A DNA stretch of 64,000 nt from Siphonodentalium dalli. Taxonomy: Eukaryota; Mollusca; Scaphopoda; Gadilida; Siphonodentaliidae. Shown one piece after another: positions 1-14,200 of this stretch. Position 1 is the first letter of the stretch. The number at the start of each line of letters is the position of its first letter. The notes below the pieces were generated by a model. The model was not told the origin of the DNA. It saw nothing but the letters and a program-made list of their open reading frames with translations, and searched no databases. A program made the translations under genes and the position numbers. The stretch covers positions 171,176,394 through 171,240,393 of the forward strand of contig CP136069.1 of the NCBI GenBank assembly GCA_032622095.1. Direction: 5' to 3'.

Positions 1-242
1 ATAGGAACAATTTATCTTCATATTGAAACCCGATGATGTATTAAGTCAATCCTGCGCGAGTCCAAATGCGCCCAAAACATTACGCGTTCGTCTTTCCAAA
101 CCTAATGACGTATCGATGGTGTTATTAGCTTGGTGTTATGAGGCGTTGCGCATTCACCGAGAAATAACTGCAACTAGCCACGTGGGCGCCGACCAATCAG
201 AATGCTGGATTTAGTGATGACAACACTTAGTGTGTAAATATA
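1..242 (+). repeat. 242-bp repeat, inverted partner of 21243-21484
   Basis: This stretch matches the reverse complement of 21243-21484 over its full 242 bases without indels. I saw one mismatch near base 14. Both copies carry the same chance 63-codon frame. The match stops sharply at 242, after a shared TAAATATA. The left limit cannot be seen because the window starts here. Such similarity points to a recent dispersal or gene conversion. It is probably a short mobile element of unknown class. Confidence 0.85.
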
Positions 243-1716
243 TTTGGATGACGCACAAACACGACCACGTGTATAATGTGAGGTATATAGTACGTACATG
301 TATCACCTGTTTGCGTTTATATAGATATACATGTTTTGTGAATAAAATTAATTGCCTGAAATTAGTAGTATATAGAGAATACCTACAGTTTTTGATTGAA
401 TATACCGAAATATCTCACGAGTGGCTGGGAAGAAATATCGAAATTGCATGAGCGGCTGCAATCTGCGAGTGAAAATTCGATATTTCTTTACAGACACGAA
501 TGAGATGTTGCAGGTATTCAAACATTAAAAAGTAGCTATTCTTTTTGTTATATGCTCAAAGTTGCTAAATTATGCGGCAATTTTCACTTTGAATGGTACA
601 ATAAACAATAGTTGAAAAGCAACAACTGGTTGACTGATTTGTGCTCGGGTAAACCGTCGGCAAGCTACAATGAAATAACGAAAGCTACAGTGAAATGACG
701 AAATCATATTTTACTGTGGCTACTAAGAGGTACATTCGACGATCCATGTTTCGGTAATTTTCCGCTATTTTATATGCGAACATATAATAAAACATATGTA
801 AAACACATGTGTAAATTACACGTTTAGACGCAACATGAGTCTCGTCACTTCGCCCACATAATTCTTACTACTTACTCGTCCAAAAACACAATCCTTAAAT
901 GGTGGCAAATTACCCAATATTCATTCATAGTCATACGATGTCAACTTGTTACCTGGGTCGAAAACATTGGAACGAAAAAATTGGGTCGAGTTTGAAAAGA
1001 GTGGTCCCAAAATACATTGCCGCTCTGATCAATACGAAACATTTAATAAATTACCCCATGTACGATTCGCGTTGGGAGAAGAATGGGTCCAAAATAAAAC
1101 AGGTTAATTCGTAATATTTGCGGAAATCGGACGAATGTTTGTTATTCAAGTTTCGACACAAATTGTTCTCGGCCAAACGTTCCCGGTGTCAGTTGTCATC
1201 AATCCGAAATGTTCGCGACCGAGCAGAGCTGCAACTTATTTCATGACCACTCTTTTGAAAACATATTTTCAGACTAAGTCTCAGTATATGGATATAGAGT
1301 TCATACGATTAATTTTGGACAAAGTCTTGTCCCCATTTTATTACACCATGGTCTCATCAAATTCGGGACCAGAACCTAATAAAACAATATAGATAAGTAT
1401 AAACTATGAAATAGATCAAAACTCAGATCGGAAACAAATTCAGAAAATTAATAAAAAAGGTATAAGATCATGAATCCATGATATTAATCAAAACATGAAC
1501 AATTGCAAAATTCCTTGTTTTTTTACACGAAAGAACTTGTTCAAGATACCTGGTTGGTGTATTTGGAAATTGATTGCCTTCCCCACAATCCATGGTACAG
1601 ATCACGCCACGATCGCAGTACACGTACGTATATGATTCCAAACTTCGTTGAAAATGCTATCCTGCCTGGAGTAGCACGTGCTCATTTTGTTCGGGCATTT
1701 CATCTTCCAGCGACCA
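243..1716. other. 3' flank of the SOHLH-like gene, no gene recognised
   Basis: AT-rich sequence downstream of the minus-strand gene. Only short unrelated frames are present and none shows a known motif or splice context. No transposon terminus was recognised. Confidence 0.5.
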
Positions 1717-1722
1717 TTTAAT
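1717..1722 (-). terminator. candidate polyadenylation signal ATTAAA
   Basis: On the minus strand ATTAAA lies about 95 nt after the stop codon of the SOHLH-like gene (stop at 1820-1818). It is the common variant of AATAAA. A canonical AATAAA (plus-strand TTTATT) also lies near 1337-1342 and could serve a longer 3' UTR. Position is the only support. Confidence 0.4.
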
Positions 1723-1817
1723 GACGAGAGAATTCAGCATCCAACATAGATTATGCTGCCTGAGCTACATCATTTGTTGACGCCAAAACTAACATAGGAT
1801 CCTCCAAAAAAGGAATC

Positions 1818-2224
1818 TCAGTCACTAATTTTACTCTGCTCATCGGATTTCTCTCCTCCATCATCGGAAGTTTTCGTGTTTGATCGGGTGATTCCGTTAT
1901 AAACCGGAAGAACAGCATTCGGGTTGACGTAGTCCGTGACTGACACACTAGAATGGACTTTACCGGAGCTTCTGCTAACGGTCGACGTTGGTATGCCTCC
2001 ATAAAACGAGTACTGTGAGCTCGTGTCCATAAAAACGGTGTAGGGGTCACGATCGACAACTCCTGTTTTCAGAGGCATCTGACTGCTGTAGAAATCCGCG
2101 GCACTTTGCGAAAGAGCGTCCATTTGCATTGAGCCGCACACCCGGTCCATGAACGGGTCTAACGCGGGGTATACCTGGAACTGTGGAAGCGGTAATGACT
2201 GGGCTCCGTAGCCGTATGCCATAC
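1818..2224 (-). CDS. sohlh2: SOHLH-like gene, exon 11 (terminal)
   Basis: The acceptor is TTTGCAG directly before 2224. The exon starts with GT, which completes an AGT (Ser) codon with the final A of exon 10, then runs open for 134 codons to TGA at 1820-1818. The encoded C-terminus begins MAYGYGAQSLPLPQF and is rich in Ser, Tyr, Gly and Pro, with an acidic-polar end (DDGGEKSDEQSKISD). It looks disordered, possibly an activation region. No known domain is seen. An overlapping 102-residue frame in another phase is a shadow. Confidence 0.85.
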
Positions 2225-5200
2225 CTGCAAAGATAAGATATAAAGCATCATAAGTTCAGAACAGAGTTCATGGGAAGCAGTAATACATGTATATATATGT
2301 CCTAGATATTTGAATCGAGATGTTTATTATTATTCGGACTGAACCTATACTATGAGTGTAATCGAACATGTAATCGATACTGTATTGTATCGTACGCGGT
2401 GGACTATACTATACGGTTATTACGGCAGTTGTGCCAGCTCGGAAGGATATAACGCGATATTGTGCCGTATCGACAAAGCCATTAACATGCGTGTCGTTCT
2501 GTGTTTATTACACATCACCCGTTCTAGAAGCAATTAGTTGAAAAAAAGGACATACAACGTTTATTGACAAAGAGACATGGCCTATTTTGTCTTGTTTCGT
2601 GGGGTCAAATGAGTGCGTACATGTATTTATGTATTTTCGACGCAAAACAGCACTTTCCAAACCGATGTCACCTGCTGGTTTACATTGAAGGAATCTTGGA
2701 CTGTGTTACACAATGTAGCCATTTATCGACCGCAATAACTTATAGTATAGTATAAAATTATACAAGAACAGTATTATAAATAGAGGATATCTAATGCGTC
2801 GCAATTCTATACGAAATTTGTTAATCGGATTTAGTGGACGAGGTTAATAAATTTAGTATAGAATTGCGACGAATTTGAGATCCAGTGTATCAGATAATCA
2901 CAATTTAGCAAGGAAAACGATCTCGAACATCTGGGGTTAAAACACTTAATATGAATTTCCTTATCATAACCAAAGAGGAAGTAAAGACACCTTCAAGACA
3001 CAAATATAGTTCCATTTTAATGCCGAAAAAATTGTTCAACCACCCTTATCACCCATATTTATATGCATCATCACTTTCAACCCAACACAAATTGAATATC
3101 ATAATTATATTCTAATTAATATAATAATAAAGTTCCGGAATTGGCACCGATACCATTGCGCTATGCGTGTGTGTCACTGCACTTGCCTATATTATACGCA
3201 TGTCTTACTAAAAATATGAGGCCGGATTTGGGGGCTACTCATGTGATAATATTATTTATCACATAATTTGCCCATAAAAGCAGTTTCATAATTATCGATA
3301 AGAGACACGTTTAATATCAGCGCGTGCGATGGCGTCACATCGTTCTTCAAATGGCTTGCGATCGCTGCGGTTTTTATCGTTGTTTTCGATGGATATTTCG
3401 CATTGCTTCGCGTTTATTTGATCATGTGATAAAAAGTATCTCACACTCGTCCTATTTTATACGTAATTTATCAACCTCGTCCACTAAATTCTATTTGAGC
3501 CTTGGCAAACCTCGGCTCAAATCGAATTTAGTGAACTCGGTTGATAAATTCCGTGAGATCCTCTATATAAGAGTAGTTTTGTCAAGAAACTTGGCCTTAC
3601 TTGTGGACGGGTCAGTTTGTAGCATGTGATTTCCTATTCCTATATCTGTCAGTGCAAACTGGCCATCTTCCATGTGGTGTGACCGCTTCGGCGCTTTGCT
3701 GCCATCTCTAAAGTCTGGGTAGTCTGGGAACGAAATTATAAAATAAGGTATAATATACAAACGCGATTCCTTTTCAAAGGACACAATGCCTTTCCATTGG
3801 TACATGTCTAAAATTATGAAGGTTTTTAAAATAACGAAGAATGTGAAAAGATGAAAGTTTTTATTCTTGTTTACATTATTAATAATTATCCAATAACGCG
3901 AGTTGCATGTTGAAGGCATTGTTATGTATATAATAACTGTTATATTGCTATCAATAAACGTCATGCACCAATGGCAGTTGTGATTTAATTATTTAGTTGA
4001 AAATCTACGTTATGTGATAGATATTCCAATGATTTGATAGTTTCTATTGTTTGCATTCGTGGTTCTACTGTCTTATCTGAAATTTTTCGTAGTAGTCAGA
4101 GGGAGAAACAGTAACACAACTGCAACATTGAATGTTTGCATCAAAGTGGTTTAACTTGTGACATATCGTTACTGGTGAATTGTTGATGATGAAAATAAGA
4201 ACATAGTATCTATGTTTACATTCTTCTAATTAATAATGGGTTTGTTTACAGACTCATGCTTTTCCATATACCCGCTGCTAATGCATTGTGTCCCTTTAAT
4301 ATATTAACCCTTTATGCAATCAATGCATTATTCTAGTCAGTTAGATTGTGCACATCGGAATGGTATATTATTGAGTTGAAGGGTTGTACAGGTAATACAA
4401 GCAGACGATAGAAATACAATTACAGAAGGTGTCCCATTTACTGAGGAAAATGTTTAGATAATACGTTACATGGTCGGTTGTTGAACTTATTATTTGAACA
4501 TTGGGATAACTACTCGTGAGTGATGCTTTAGTGTAGAAAAGGTTAATATTAACTTATTAGTAGCCTGATGGTAATGCTTTTTGTACGGTCACTACAATTT
4601 GATACACATAATTTGAGTTATGGACCACGTAGGAGCCAATCTATGCAAGTAAATATGTTTACTGAGCGACAATAATCAGACATGGTAGTCAAAACATAAA
4701 TGGGAAACAGAAGTTTAGACGTCAATGTTCATCCACTAAGGTGTTGTAGCTACCTTGAGGTGAAGTTATATTAATGGAACTGTACATGTTTTCCTCGGTG
4801 ATATACAATGATATCTATTGTCGGACTTCGCACGATAGAGTAGTTCTGCTGGTGTATGTTTCTTCTGAAATATATTTATTGCATAAGGTAAGGACTTATT
4901 GACGATTTTTGTAAAAAAAAAAAAATAAAAAAAATAAAAAGCCCAATTGCACTCATAGGGTTATGTAGAACACAGAGACGCGAATGAGAATGATAAATTA
5001 CACTTGTAAGTGAACTTTTCTACATCCGAAAGAAATGTATTTATAGTGTATTTAATGTCATATGCAATATATAATGTCGCAGTATGCTGAATCCAGTGCA
5101 TGTGGACCACTTCCGAACGGTGTCTGACAGCAAAGCTCTCAACGGTTCACCAGACGTGCATAAAACGAACATCCAACATACACTTTATACTATAGTAAGG

Positions 5201-8200
5201 CTGAATAAATTTCGCACGTTTCTGCTGATGCACATGTAGTATTTCCAAAACCATTGGTTAGAGCAACCAGGATATCCAAATCTCGCCCAATCGGAATGCG
5301 ACCTCTATATCAGAGATATGCAATTAACACGATGTTTGAAGATATACATGTATAACTCTTTAAATTATGCAGGCGGATGTATGATGGAGAGTTGGGATCA
5401 CCATTTGTTTGAATCGGGTCCACCACTAAAGTTGTTTGAATCGGGTCCACCACTAAACAGGGGGGCATACCAGGTTGAAACATTGTAACAGTTAGGAAAG
5501 CTTGAAGTATCAGTTGTAAAATTCCAACATGTGCAAAGGAATTTTACGAACTTGGGAGTGTGATTGCTTCAGTTGGGAGGGATCAGGATATAGACGATGT
5601 GTGGTGGGGGATCATGGTCATGCAGATGAAAATTATTTCAAAGTGGACACCCCACTGCTCAAAGGAGACCCTCTAGCCACGTCGCTCTTTAGAACTACTT
5701 GTTTAAGTGATTTTGACAAGTACTAACTACTATGGTCTTCAGAGTCCCAGCCTTCTCAGTCTGTACAGGCACGTGAGCGTCGCCACTGTCATGGACTCTC
5801 TTGTTGTAATATGTAAACACTGCGGAAATGTCTTTATTTCACATTAAAGTACCGCTTTCAATTTACAAGTGTTGTGGTTTTCAGAACAAATATCATGTCT
5901 TCTACGGAATAAACCCGTTTATTGTCGCAGTTGTGATATTTAATTACATTTATTTGTGGTTTTATAGGAGCTGGTCGCTAACGCGTACCTCGTGTCATAG
6001 AAATGGCAATGACGCGGTTGCGGACAAAAAAAAACCCCAGCGTTTCGCTATCCAAATATCTTAGCTGGATTTCGTACGAGCAAACTTGAACTAAGATTCA
6101 ACAAGAAATTAATGAAATATGTACACGTACTACGTACTTCTCTTAAACATGGATTGGTGTGGTAGCTGATGATGTTGTGGTACATGCATGTGAGGCATCT
6201 GTTTCTGCGAAGTGCTCACCACGGGTGTGGTTATTGGCGTGATCATAGCATTAGCGACGCCCATCTTGTACAAGTCCGACATAGGAGATAGCTGCTGCGT
6301 TGATGCGCATGCGTCAATTTGCCTGAAGTTATCAAAAGATCAGAAAGACGAATATAGAGATATGTCCATGAAATTCAGCCACCTAGTTAGATTATACAAA
6401 ACTGGAATGATATGCAATGTATTTAGTGATGGGTAATTTTTTTCCAAAATAGCTACATATCTGTCCCTATTCGTGGAATTGTATTTTTTCTCTAAGAAAC
6501 ACAAATTAGTACTCTATACCACTGAGGTATACGAACAGTTCAGGGACGGTTGAGATACGGCATCTTTAAAATAGATGATCATGGAAACAACACAACAATT
6601 TACACTTTAAAATGGGTTGAATATAACTAAAGTTTAGTCAACCGAATCAGACTAAACATTGGGTTAGAGCTGTTGACTAAACTAGTTGGGTTAGAAAAAA
6701 GTAACACAACATTGGGTTATGGTAATCCAACTTTGTAACCAAACGTTGGGTTAAATTTAACCAAACATTGGGTTTGAAGTAACAAAGCATGGTGTTAGAG
6801 GAAATCTATGTCAGTATATAATTATATTTCATCTCAATGGATGAGTTTTTACCATATAATCTGAGATTGTGGGAATATGGTCATTTCCCAAATATAAGTC
6901 CCATAAATGGATACATTTCGGACATTAACGTCTGATTAGAAGAGATATATTTAACTAAACCAGACTTCGAACCTAGTATGTAATATGAAAGTCCGAAACT
7001 ATGTGTAACATATATACTGACATCCTTTTCTGGAATAAAATAACAATCTAGAAAAGAATAATTATACAAAAGACACAAATAATACTAGAGCTATATAATT
7101 CCGATATAACAGATGCCTTAATTCACGGTGTATTTATTTGATACAATTAACCCTTTGAGTGCCACGGGCCGATCTGATCGGCCCTAATTTACGGTGTGTA
7201 AAATCGGCCCTAAAAAAACAAAACAATGATAATAATAATAATTTAGAATTTTTTTTTTTTTGGGTTGATATTTTTTGGGTATGCTTAAGCATGCTATAGC
7301 GAATTTAAAAGCAAACTGGATAACACCTTAGGGGCATGTTATAACTCAAAACTATCACCAAGTATTCACAGTAATAATTTTGATGCCCATGAAAAACGTA
7401 AGATTCCCTGGCACTAAACCTACAAAATAAGTCTGTTAAAGAATATAAGAAAAAATTATTAAAATTGTAAAAAAATGTAAAAATAATAACAAAAGATGAA
7501 AAATTGTTAGGCCAATGCATTCTCTTATATATGCGAGGCTACCTATGGTCGAATCGCATATATAAGAGAATGCATTGGCACAGGGTATATGGGTTGATAC
7601 AAAAAATCGGACCTGGCACTCAAAGGGTTAATTCACGGTGTATTTATTTGATACAATTAAGAGAAGAAAATATGACAAAGAGTGCTCACATCCAGCAAAT
7701 ATGTATCAAGGGGCGCAACTGAACTCCAGTGATTATTAACCAAACTAATGTAACCCACCAATCTAACACAACAATTGAACCCAACTTAAAAAAATTGACA
7801 CAACCATTAACCCAACTTTGGATTACCCAAAACTTTTGACTAAACTTTATTTTGGGAGTATCAATAACTATTAGAACATATCATCCGACGCCGACTATTT
7901 ATATTAATTTTTTGAAAACCCGAAAACATATATCCTATCTATATGCATGTATTTCTCAATTTCTCCATTTCACATCTATATGGATACTACCTGAAACAGG
8001 CTCCTTTCGGGAGCTTTAATTCAGCGTCGGAGACCCATAGTGGACATACACCCGTCATTATGTTTGATGGCGCGGGCCACAGTGAAAACACATATATAAA
8101 GAACGTACACCTGGTGCTGAAATAGGCCCATAGTGAGAGTATTTGTGATTTTTGTTATTTAATTAAATTAAATTGTTTTAAATCAAATTTTTTGAAAAAC

Positions 8201-11200
8201 TAACGCCGTTATAAAAGTAAACCTCCGTCAGGGTACCCCGAGTCAAGACACCAACTTTAATTGAAATCGGTCTAGGGGTCTGGGTGAACAATCCGAGGAC
8301 AGACGGACTGACAGACGGACAGACATATCCCACTCTTTTATATATATAGATAACAAAACGTACCTGTTTCTCTGACAGTGGCTTTGGTTGGATTGTGGTG
8401 ATTTCTTTCTCCGGGGCGTACTTTTGTTCTCACGCTTTGTCGGCGGCAACTCTTCACAATCTTTACTGAGAACTTCCACTACCTATATGGAAGAAAAATG
8501 ATCCCCATCCTTACAGTGTTATACAGAAAGATGTTTAAAATGTTTGGTCGCGACAGCGTTAACAAGATTTGAACTGTATAGCTAGAGGTCGTCTGCCCTC
8601 CTTGATATAACTGGACTGGCGTTGTTATAGTTCGAAGAGTAATAACTGAATGTATATAAGGTATGTATCAGGTACAAGTTACGTCCCCCTGATATTTCGA
8701 GGAGATCTTCACAATCATGATGTGTAATCAGAATTCTATGATGAAACTTGGGTTTGGTGTGATAATATCTTATACATGTATGTGTCCAGTATGCTGGTAT
8801 ATAACTTAAAACTAATCAATAATGACGTTAGTCCTGGAGCTAACATGGGTACCCTTTCACCCCCATGGGACTTAACTTTACTCCACTCATTTTGTTCCTG
8901 ATTATGTCCTTCAACTTTTAAGCAATGTTAACAAGAAAAAAAGTGGCAGTGTAGACTCCAGACAAGATGGCGGCCATCATGGCCACCGTTTTTCAGACTA
9001 GGCCCTAAGTCAGTTTGATGCAAATTATAGCGGGAAACTCTTGTAAAATGTATATAAATGTATATATTTTGTGAAGCTAAGACATAATGTCACTTTTATA
9101 GGCCAAAATTGAAACTCCCCATCCAAGATGGCCGCCAAAATGGCCTCTGGAATTTGAAAATATGACGTTTTTTTCACTTATATCTTCTAGATCAGTTTAT
9201 GCTGTTTGGAACTAGTTGAGAAATGTGACTTTATTTTGTATCTTGTATATTAATGGATCATTGGAGCAATCAAATATGTAATTATTGGGGTCCTAACCCC
9301 TTCCAATCCCTCAAAAATTTGATTTTACTGAATGCAGTATAAAATTTAAAAAAATCACAATTGGGATTCTAGTCATATTTCAACAAGAAATGAACAAAAC
9401 TTTGAGGCATATCATTACATATGAATATTCCAACTCATTGGAACCAAATTGTTACTTTGGCTCAAAATGGCTGCCAATGGTCGCCAAAATATGGAAAATG
9501 GTAGATATTGCCCCAGCGTCCCCTACAATCGCTTACAAGTTGTGGTTGATATGTACAATTGGATATTCTGCCTTCTATACATTGAATACTAACATGTCTG
9601 ATGCACCATCGTTAAGTATTACTATTGTCACCGCTGACATCACCATAAATATTGGATTTTTCTCTCTCCAACTTGACATAAATATCGGCAAAAAATAACT
9701 TTTCAGGTTTGGATCATTTTTTCAAGTAAAATGCAACTATCTTTGGTATGAAAGGTTTTTATGTCTGTCATCTGATTTTATTGACTGAAGACCCCTCCAA
9801 AATTCCAAATGAATAATAGATCATTCCAATGTATACAGTTATAATTATGAATGGGGGAATCCATTTAGTATAGAAGGGTTAAAGTCTATAGTAATTATCG
9901 ATTATCATAAGCGCACCTCGTTTTGGAACTCTTCCGGTAGGGCAGCATTCACTATCCTGAGGTAGTCAACACACATTTCCAGTATTGAAGCCATGTCTGT
10001 TTTTCGTCCTCTGATATACGGTAGCATAACGCGAAGCTGGTCACAACTGTCTTTAATTCTCTCTCTGCAATACAGCATAACCATGTGCTAATCAGACAAC
10101 TAAAATTAACAAGTTATCACCTGGACATCACAATATTCAGATAAAGTAGACAGGGGGCAGAATTCAAATATCAGTAACCCACGTATAGACAGTTAACTTG
10201 TGTTGTCATCCGCACATAAAAAGGTGCATACATTTTACTCCGTCAGAAATGGTCGGACCGGACATATATTTTACCTAATTGACGATTTAACAAAATATAT
10301 CAAAAAGGCTATCGTGGGGTTGAAGTTATTGTCCGGACTACAAACATATAGGACGGACACTGCTCATTTATAAAGCAATCCCCCCACCCCCGAAAATATT
10401 TCACACTGTTGATCTGCAAATAAGATACCTGCGGAGTTTCTCTTTCGTGGTGTGGTCTGTTGGGATGGTGTCGTATACCCGCGGATTTAGTGTGACATTC
10501 ACGTGTGTGTTCAGATGACTCAGTTTCAGCAAACCCGGACTCGTCGTCTGCTCGGACGTCTCACTGTCGGATTTAATCGGTGCAGGGTTCGGAGTAGAAA
10601 TCGAAGACGGGGTGAACTCGATGCCGCTATCCACAGAGAAGCTGTCAAGTGATAGGTAGTGTCAATCATTGTCCCCTCTTTGAAGCACACACAAATATAT
10701 ATTTTTTTTTTAAAGGGGTACTGTCAGGGGGAGTCTGGAAAAAAATTGCACATATAGGGCCCAAATTTTTTTTTTCCGACCCCGAGGGACCCACCACCCC
10801 ATTTGTGCAAAAATCATATTTTTTTCCTCCAAAATTTTGGTGACCCACCCCCCTTTCTCATGTTTTTATCAAAATTTCAGAGGTTTTTATTAGCCGTTCT
10901 TCAATAACTGTGTTAACTGCCTTTCAATCCCATTCCACTATCCGTTTTTGGAAAAATAAACTGTATTTCCAGGTGTTTCCTGGTGTTTTCAGTATCTAAC
11001 AACAATAATAAAGCATTGTGTAGGTACACTATATGTCACAAATCGCCCTAGACCCCATTATAGCCTTAATATATCGAGCGTGTGTTGTGTCTGACAGAGA
11101 ACATTTCATCTATTTGTAAGTGATAACAGTATACAATTAGTATTTTAGTTTAGTCTTGCTGGGCAGTAAAGCTCCAAAATGAAGTTCGGAAATTCAATGA

Positions 11201-14200
11201 GAATAGCGTCACCTTCAGTTGGGATTGTCTGAGCAGTAAACAGTAACGGCCATTCATCATAACCAATTCAGTTTTATTTGGATAATTGTTGCAAATTAAC
11301 ATTACTTGCAATCATTCAAGATGAGAAATAACCAGAAGGAATGAATTTGATTACATGCCAGAACAAGACAGTATTTCAGACATTAGAAATTTATGAGATA
11401 CCCTTTTCAATTTCATGTTATGCAACAATCAGGTTAATGATATCTTGTCATCAATGAGTATTCACCATGTAGTATCCAATTTTTTGATACAGTTTTTTTG
11501 TTTTATTACTTTTATTCAGGTAATATATTAATTTTGTTACTATATATTTCTTCCGTTGATCATAAGTTTCCTGAACGCTATTATGGTGGTCCACTGTGAA
11601 GTGGGCCGGGATCCTGTGAAATCCAGAATTTTGCTAAATCTGAGGCTAAAGAGTCACTATAGCTGCCTATATAGCCCTATACCAACAAGCATGGTACTAA
11701 CATGCTTACAGACAACATTACATGGTCAGTACTTGTAAGTTGTTTGAAAAAAACCCATTTTGGAAAAAATTTACAAGCACAATTTTTTCCGCCTCTGGAC
11801 CACCCACCCACCCCGGCCCTATATACGGATTTTTTTTGCAGACTCCCCCCTGGGTACTGTACACTATATCCAGCCATTTATGGGACCATCTCCTTTAGTA
11901 CTCAACATAAAATATGCAACAAATGAATGAATGTGAGCCATGGATTAGTGCAAATACACTAATGTGCTTTATGAACGATGCACACAACATGGTAATTATA
12001 ATGAAAATGAATTGATGACTCCAGTCCTAAATTCATTGTAATTATAACCACGATGTTGTTTTACATCGTTCACATAGCACATGAGTGTATTCGTTCATTT
12101 GTTGCATATATTTTGTTGAGTATAATAGGAGATTGTCACATAAATGGCCGGATTTAGTGTAAGGTACCCGTTTAATTATCCTCTGAGATCGAAGCCTGAC
12201 AAATTATCCTGTTCATATATAGTGTGAAGTACCTTGCTTGAGACCAAAATATAATGCGTTTCCAAACTAGGTCATATTATGGACTAAACAGCCATCAGCT
12301 GACTAAATTATTTCCATTCGTACTGTATATAGTCTTTCACTGATATGGTTTAACATCAGTTGGGAAATATTGTCGTACCAGTCGGGGAAACTCGAAAATA
12401 AACGGGTGAAAATGAAATTTATCAGAACTGGATGTGTATATGATTTAAATGGAATCAATACATCAAGTAAAATAACTCAAAAGACTGTAAAATCATCATC
12501 ATTAAGAAGAACTGGGAAAATAGATATAATATGTTCTTATTCCCATTAACAATAAACATCCGGTGACGAGATAACTTATGTTTAAACCATTGTTATGTAA
12601 ACATCAACTGTCACATTAAATATAGAATATACGCATAGTTTTTCTGAAAACAAATTTTAGCCACGAGTGGGATTGGCGATTTACACCACGAGCTTCAGCG
12701 AGTGATGTAAATCGCCAATCCCACGAGTGGATTAAATTTGTTATTCAGAAACACTATGCGTATAGTTTGTTTATGTCACGATCTTTACAATGCGATGGAT
12801 AAACACTTTTCCGTTCAAATTGTATGGAGAAAGTTTAATCCACTCTGCGAAGTTTAATCAACAGTAGGCACGTTTAATCAACAGGTGTTGATTAAATGTA
12901 AAATTTAAACAGTTGGCTTTATTTATATAGTAAGATAGGCGATCGTGTTATGAATTGCTATTTGCATTACACTATCTAACAAGATCACTAGCTTTTGCAA
13001 GTCAGTATATGTAGGACGACTAAGTTAAGAAAAGGTCAGAGGATTAAAACTAATCAGCAAAACACAGATTGTACACTATGATTATTTGAAATCACATTAT
13101 ACCATTGGTGTTGTTCGTTGACAAAATTGCGATTGTTAGCGTCTACAAATAATGGTTTCAACATGCACAATGTGTTATTGGGCAAATTATTAAGACTGAA
13201 AATTTGAAGAGTCGATCTATGTTTTCACACCCTTCTTGATAAAGATGATTTTACAGAGCGGTATACACTTTCAAATGTACCCTCTGCGAAAACACTGTGC
13301 CAATGTATTATCTTATATATGCGAGTCTCCCATAGGGGCCTCGCATATATAAGAGAAAACATTGGCCTAACAATATTTACTTTGACTTTGCAAGCCAGTG
13401 CATGCTCTTATATATACGAGGCTTCCTATGGGAGACTTGCATAGCTGAAATAATGCACCGGCACAGGGTTTTCGCAAAATTTCAAGCAGCTCATGTCGTG
13501 GAAGGGTTAAACGAGACAAAAAGCCTATGCAATGGGTAAAAAATGTGAACAAGTCTCAAGCTCTGTAAAATCAATCTTATCAAGAAGAATATGAAAATAT
13601 AGATAGACTCTGTTCTTATTGTCAGTCTTAACCCTTTCATGGCGGGGAGCTGGGCTGGCGCAGCATTAAATATAATGTGTCAGTTCATTCTCTTATATAT
13701 ATGCGAGTCTCCCATAGGGAGCCTTGCATATATATAAGAGAATGCACTGGCATAATATTTCTTAACGCTGCTCCCATCCTAAACTGGTTAAGGGGTGCAG
13801 TTGGAAACCAATCGATATGTGTATCTCAAGCCATGACCATGGCGTTCGTCTGAGACAACACAATTCTGAGCATATACGTAATTAAGAACTTACTTGAGCA
13901 CGGATTTCTCCGGATCTTCAGATGAGGGAGTGGAAGGAGCAGGAGAGCAAATATCTTCGGCTGGAGCCGGCGTCTCGTCTGAAGCAACAGTTAATCAGCA
14001 ATATTGTCCACAGATATATCATAGTTAAAGCAATATACAATTCACAAAGTCAACCTAGCAATTGCGTATAAACACCTCAAAATAAGTAAGTTCCCCCGGA
14101 CCATATATGGCAAAAACGTGGCCAACAGAAAATACATCGGCATTTTTGTCCCAGTGATAAGTCCTGGGACAAGCCGAGACAAGCGAGACAGAACAAAATA

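Noticed and set aside
1751-2059. 102-codon frame on the minus strand
   Set aside because: Shadow of exon 11 in another phase. It does not connect in frame with exon 10.
8960-8985. AAGATGGCGGCC word as a functional YY1 site
   Set aside because: The word belongs to a dispersed repeat with several variants; there is no promoter context.
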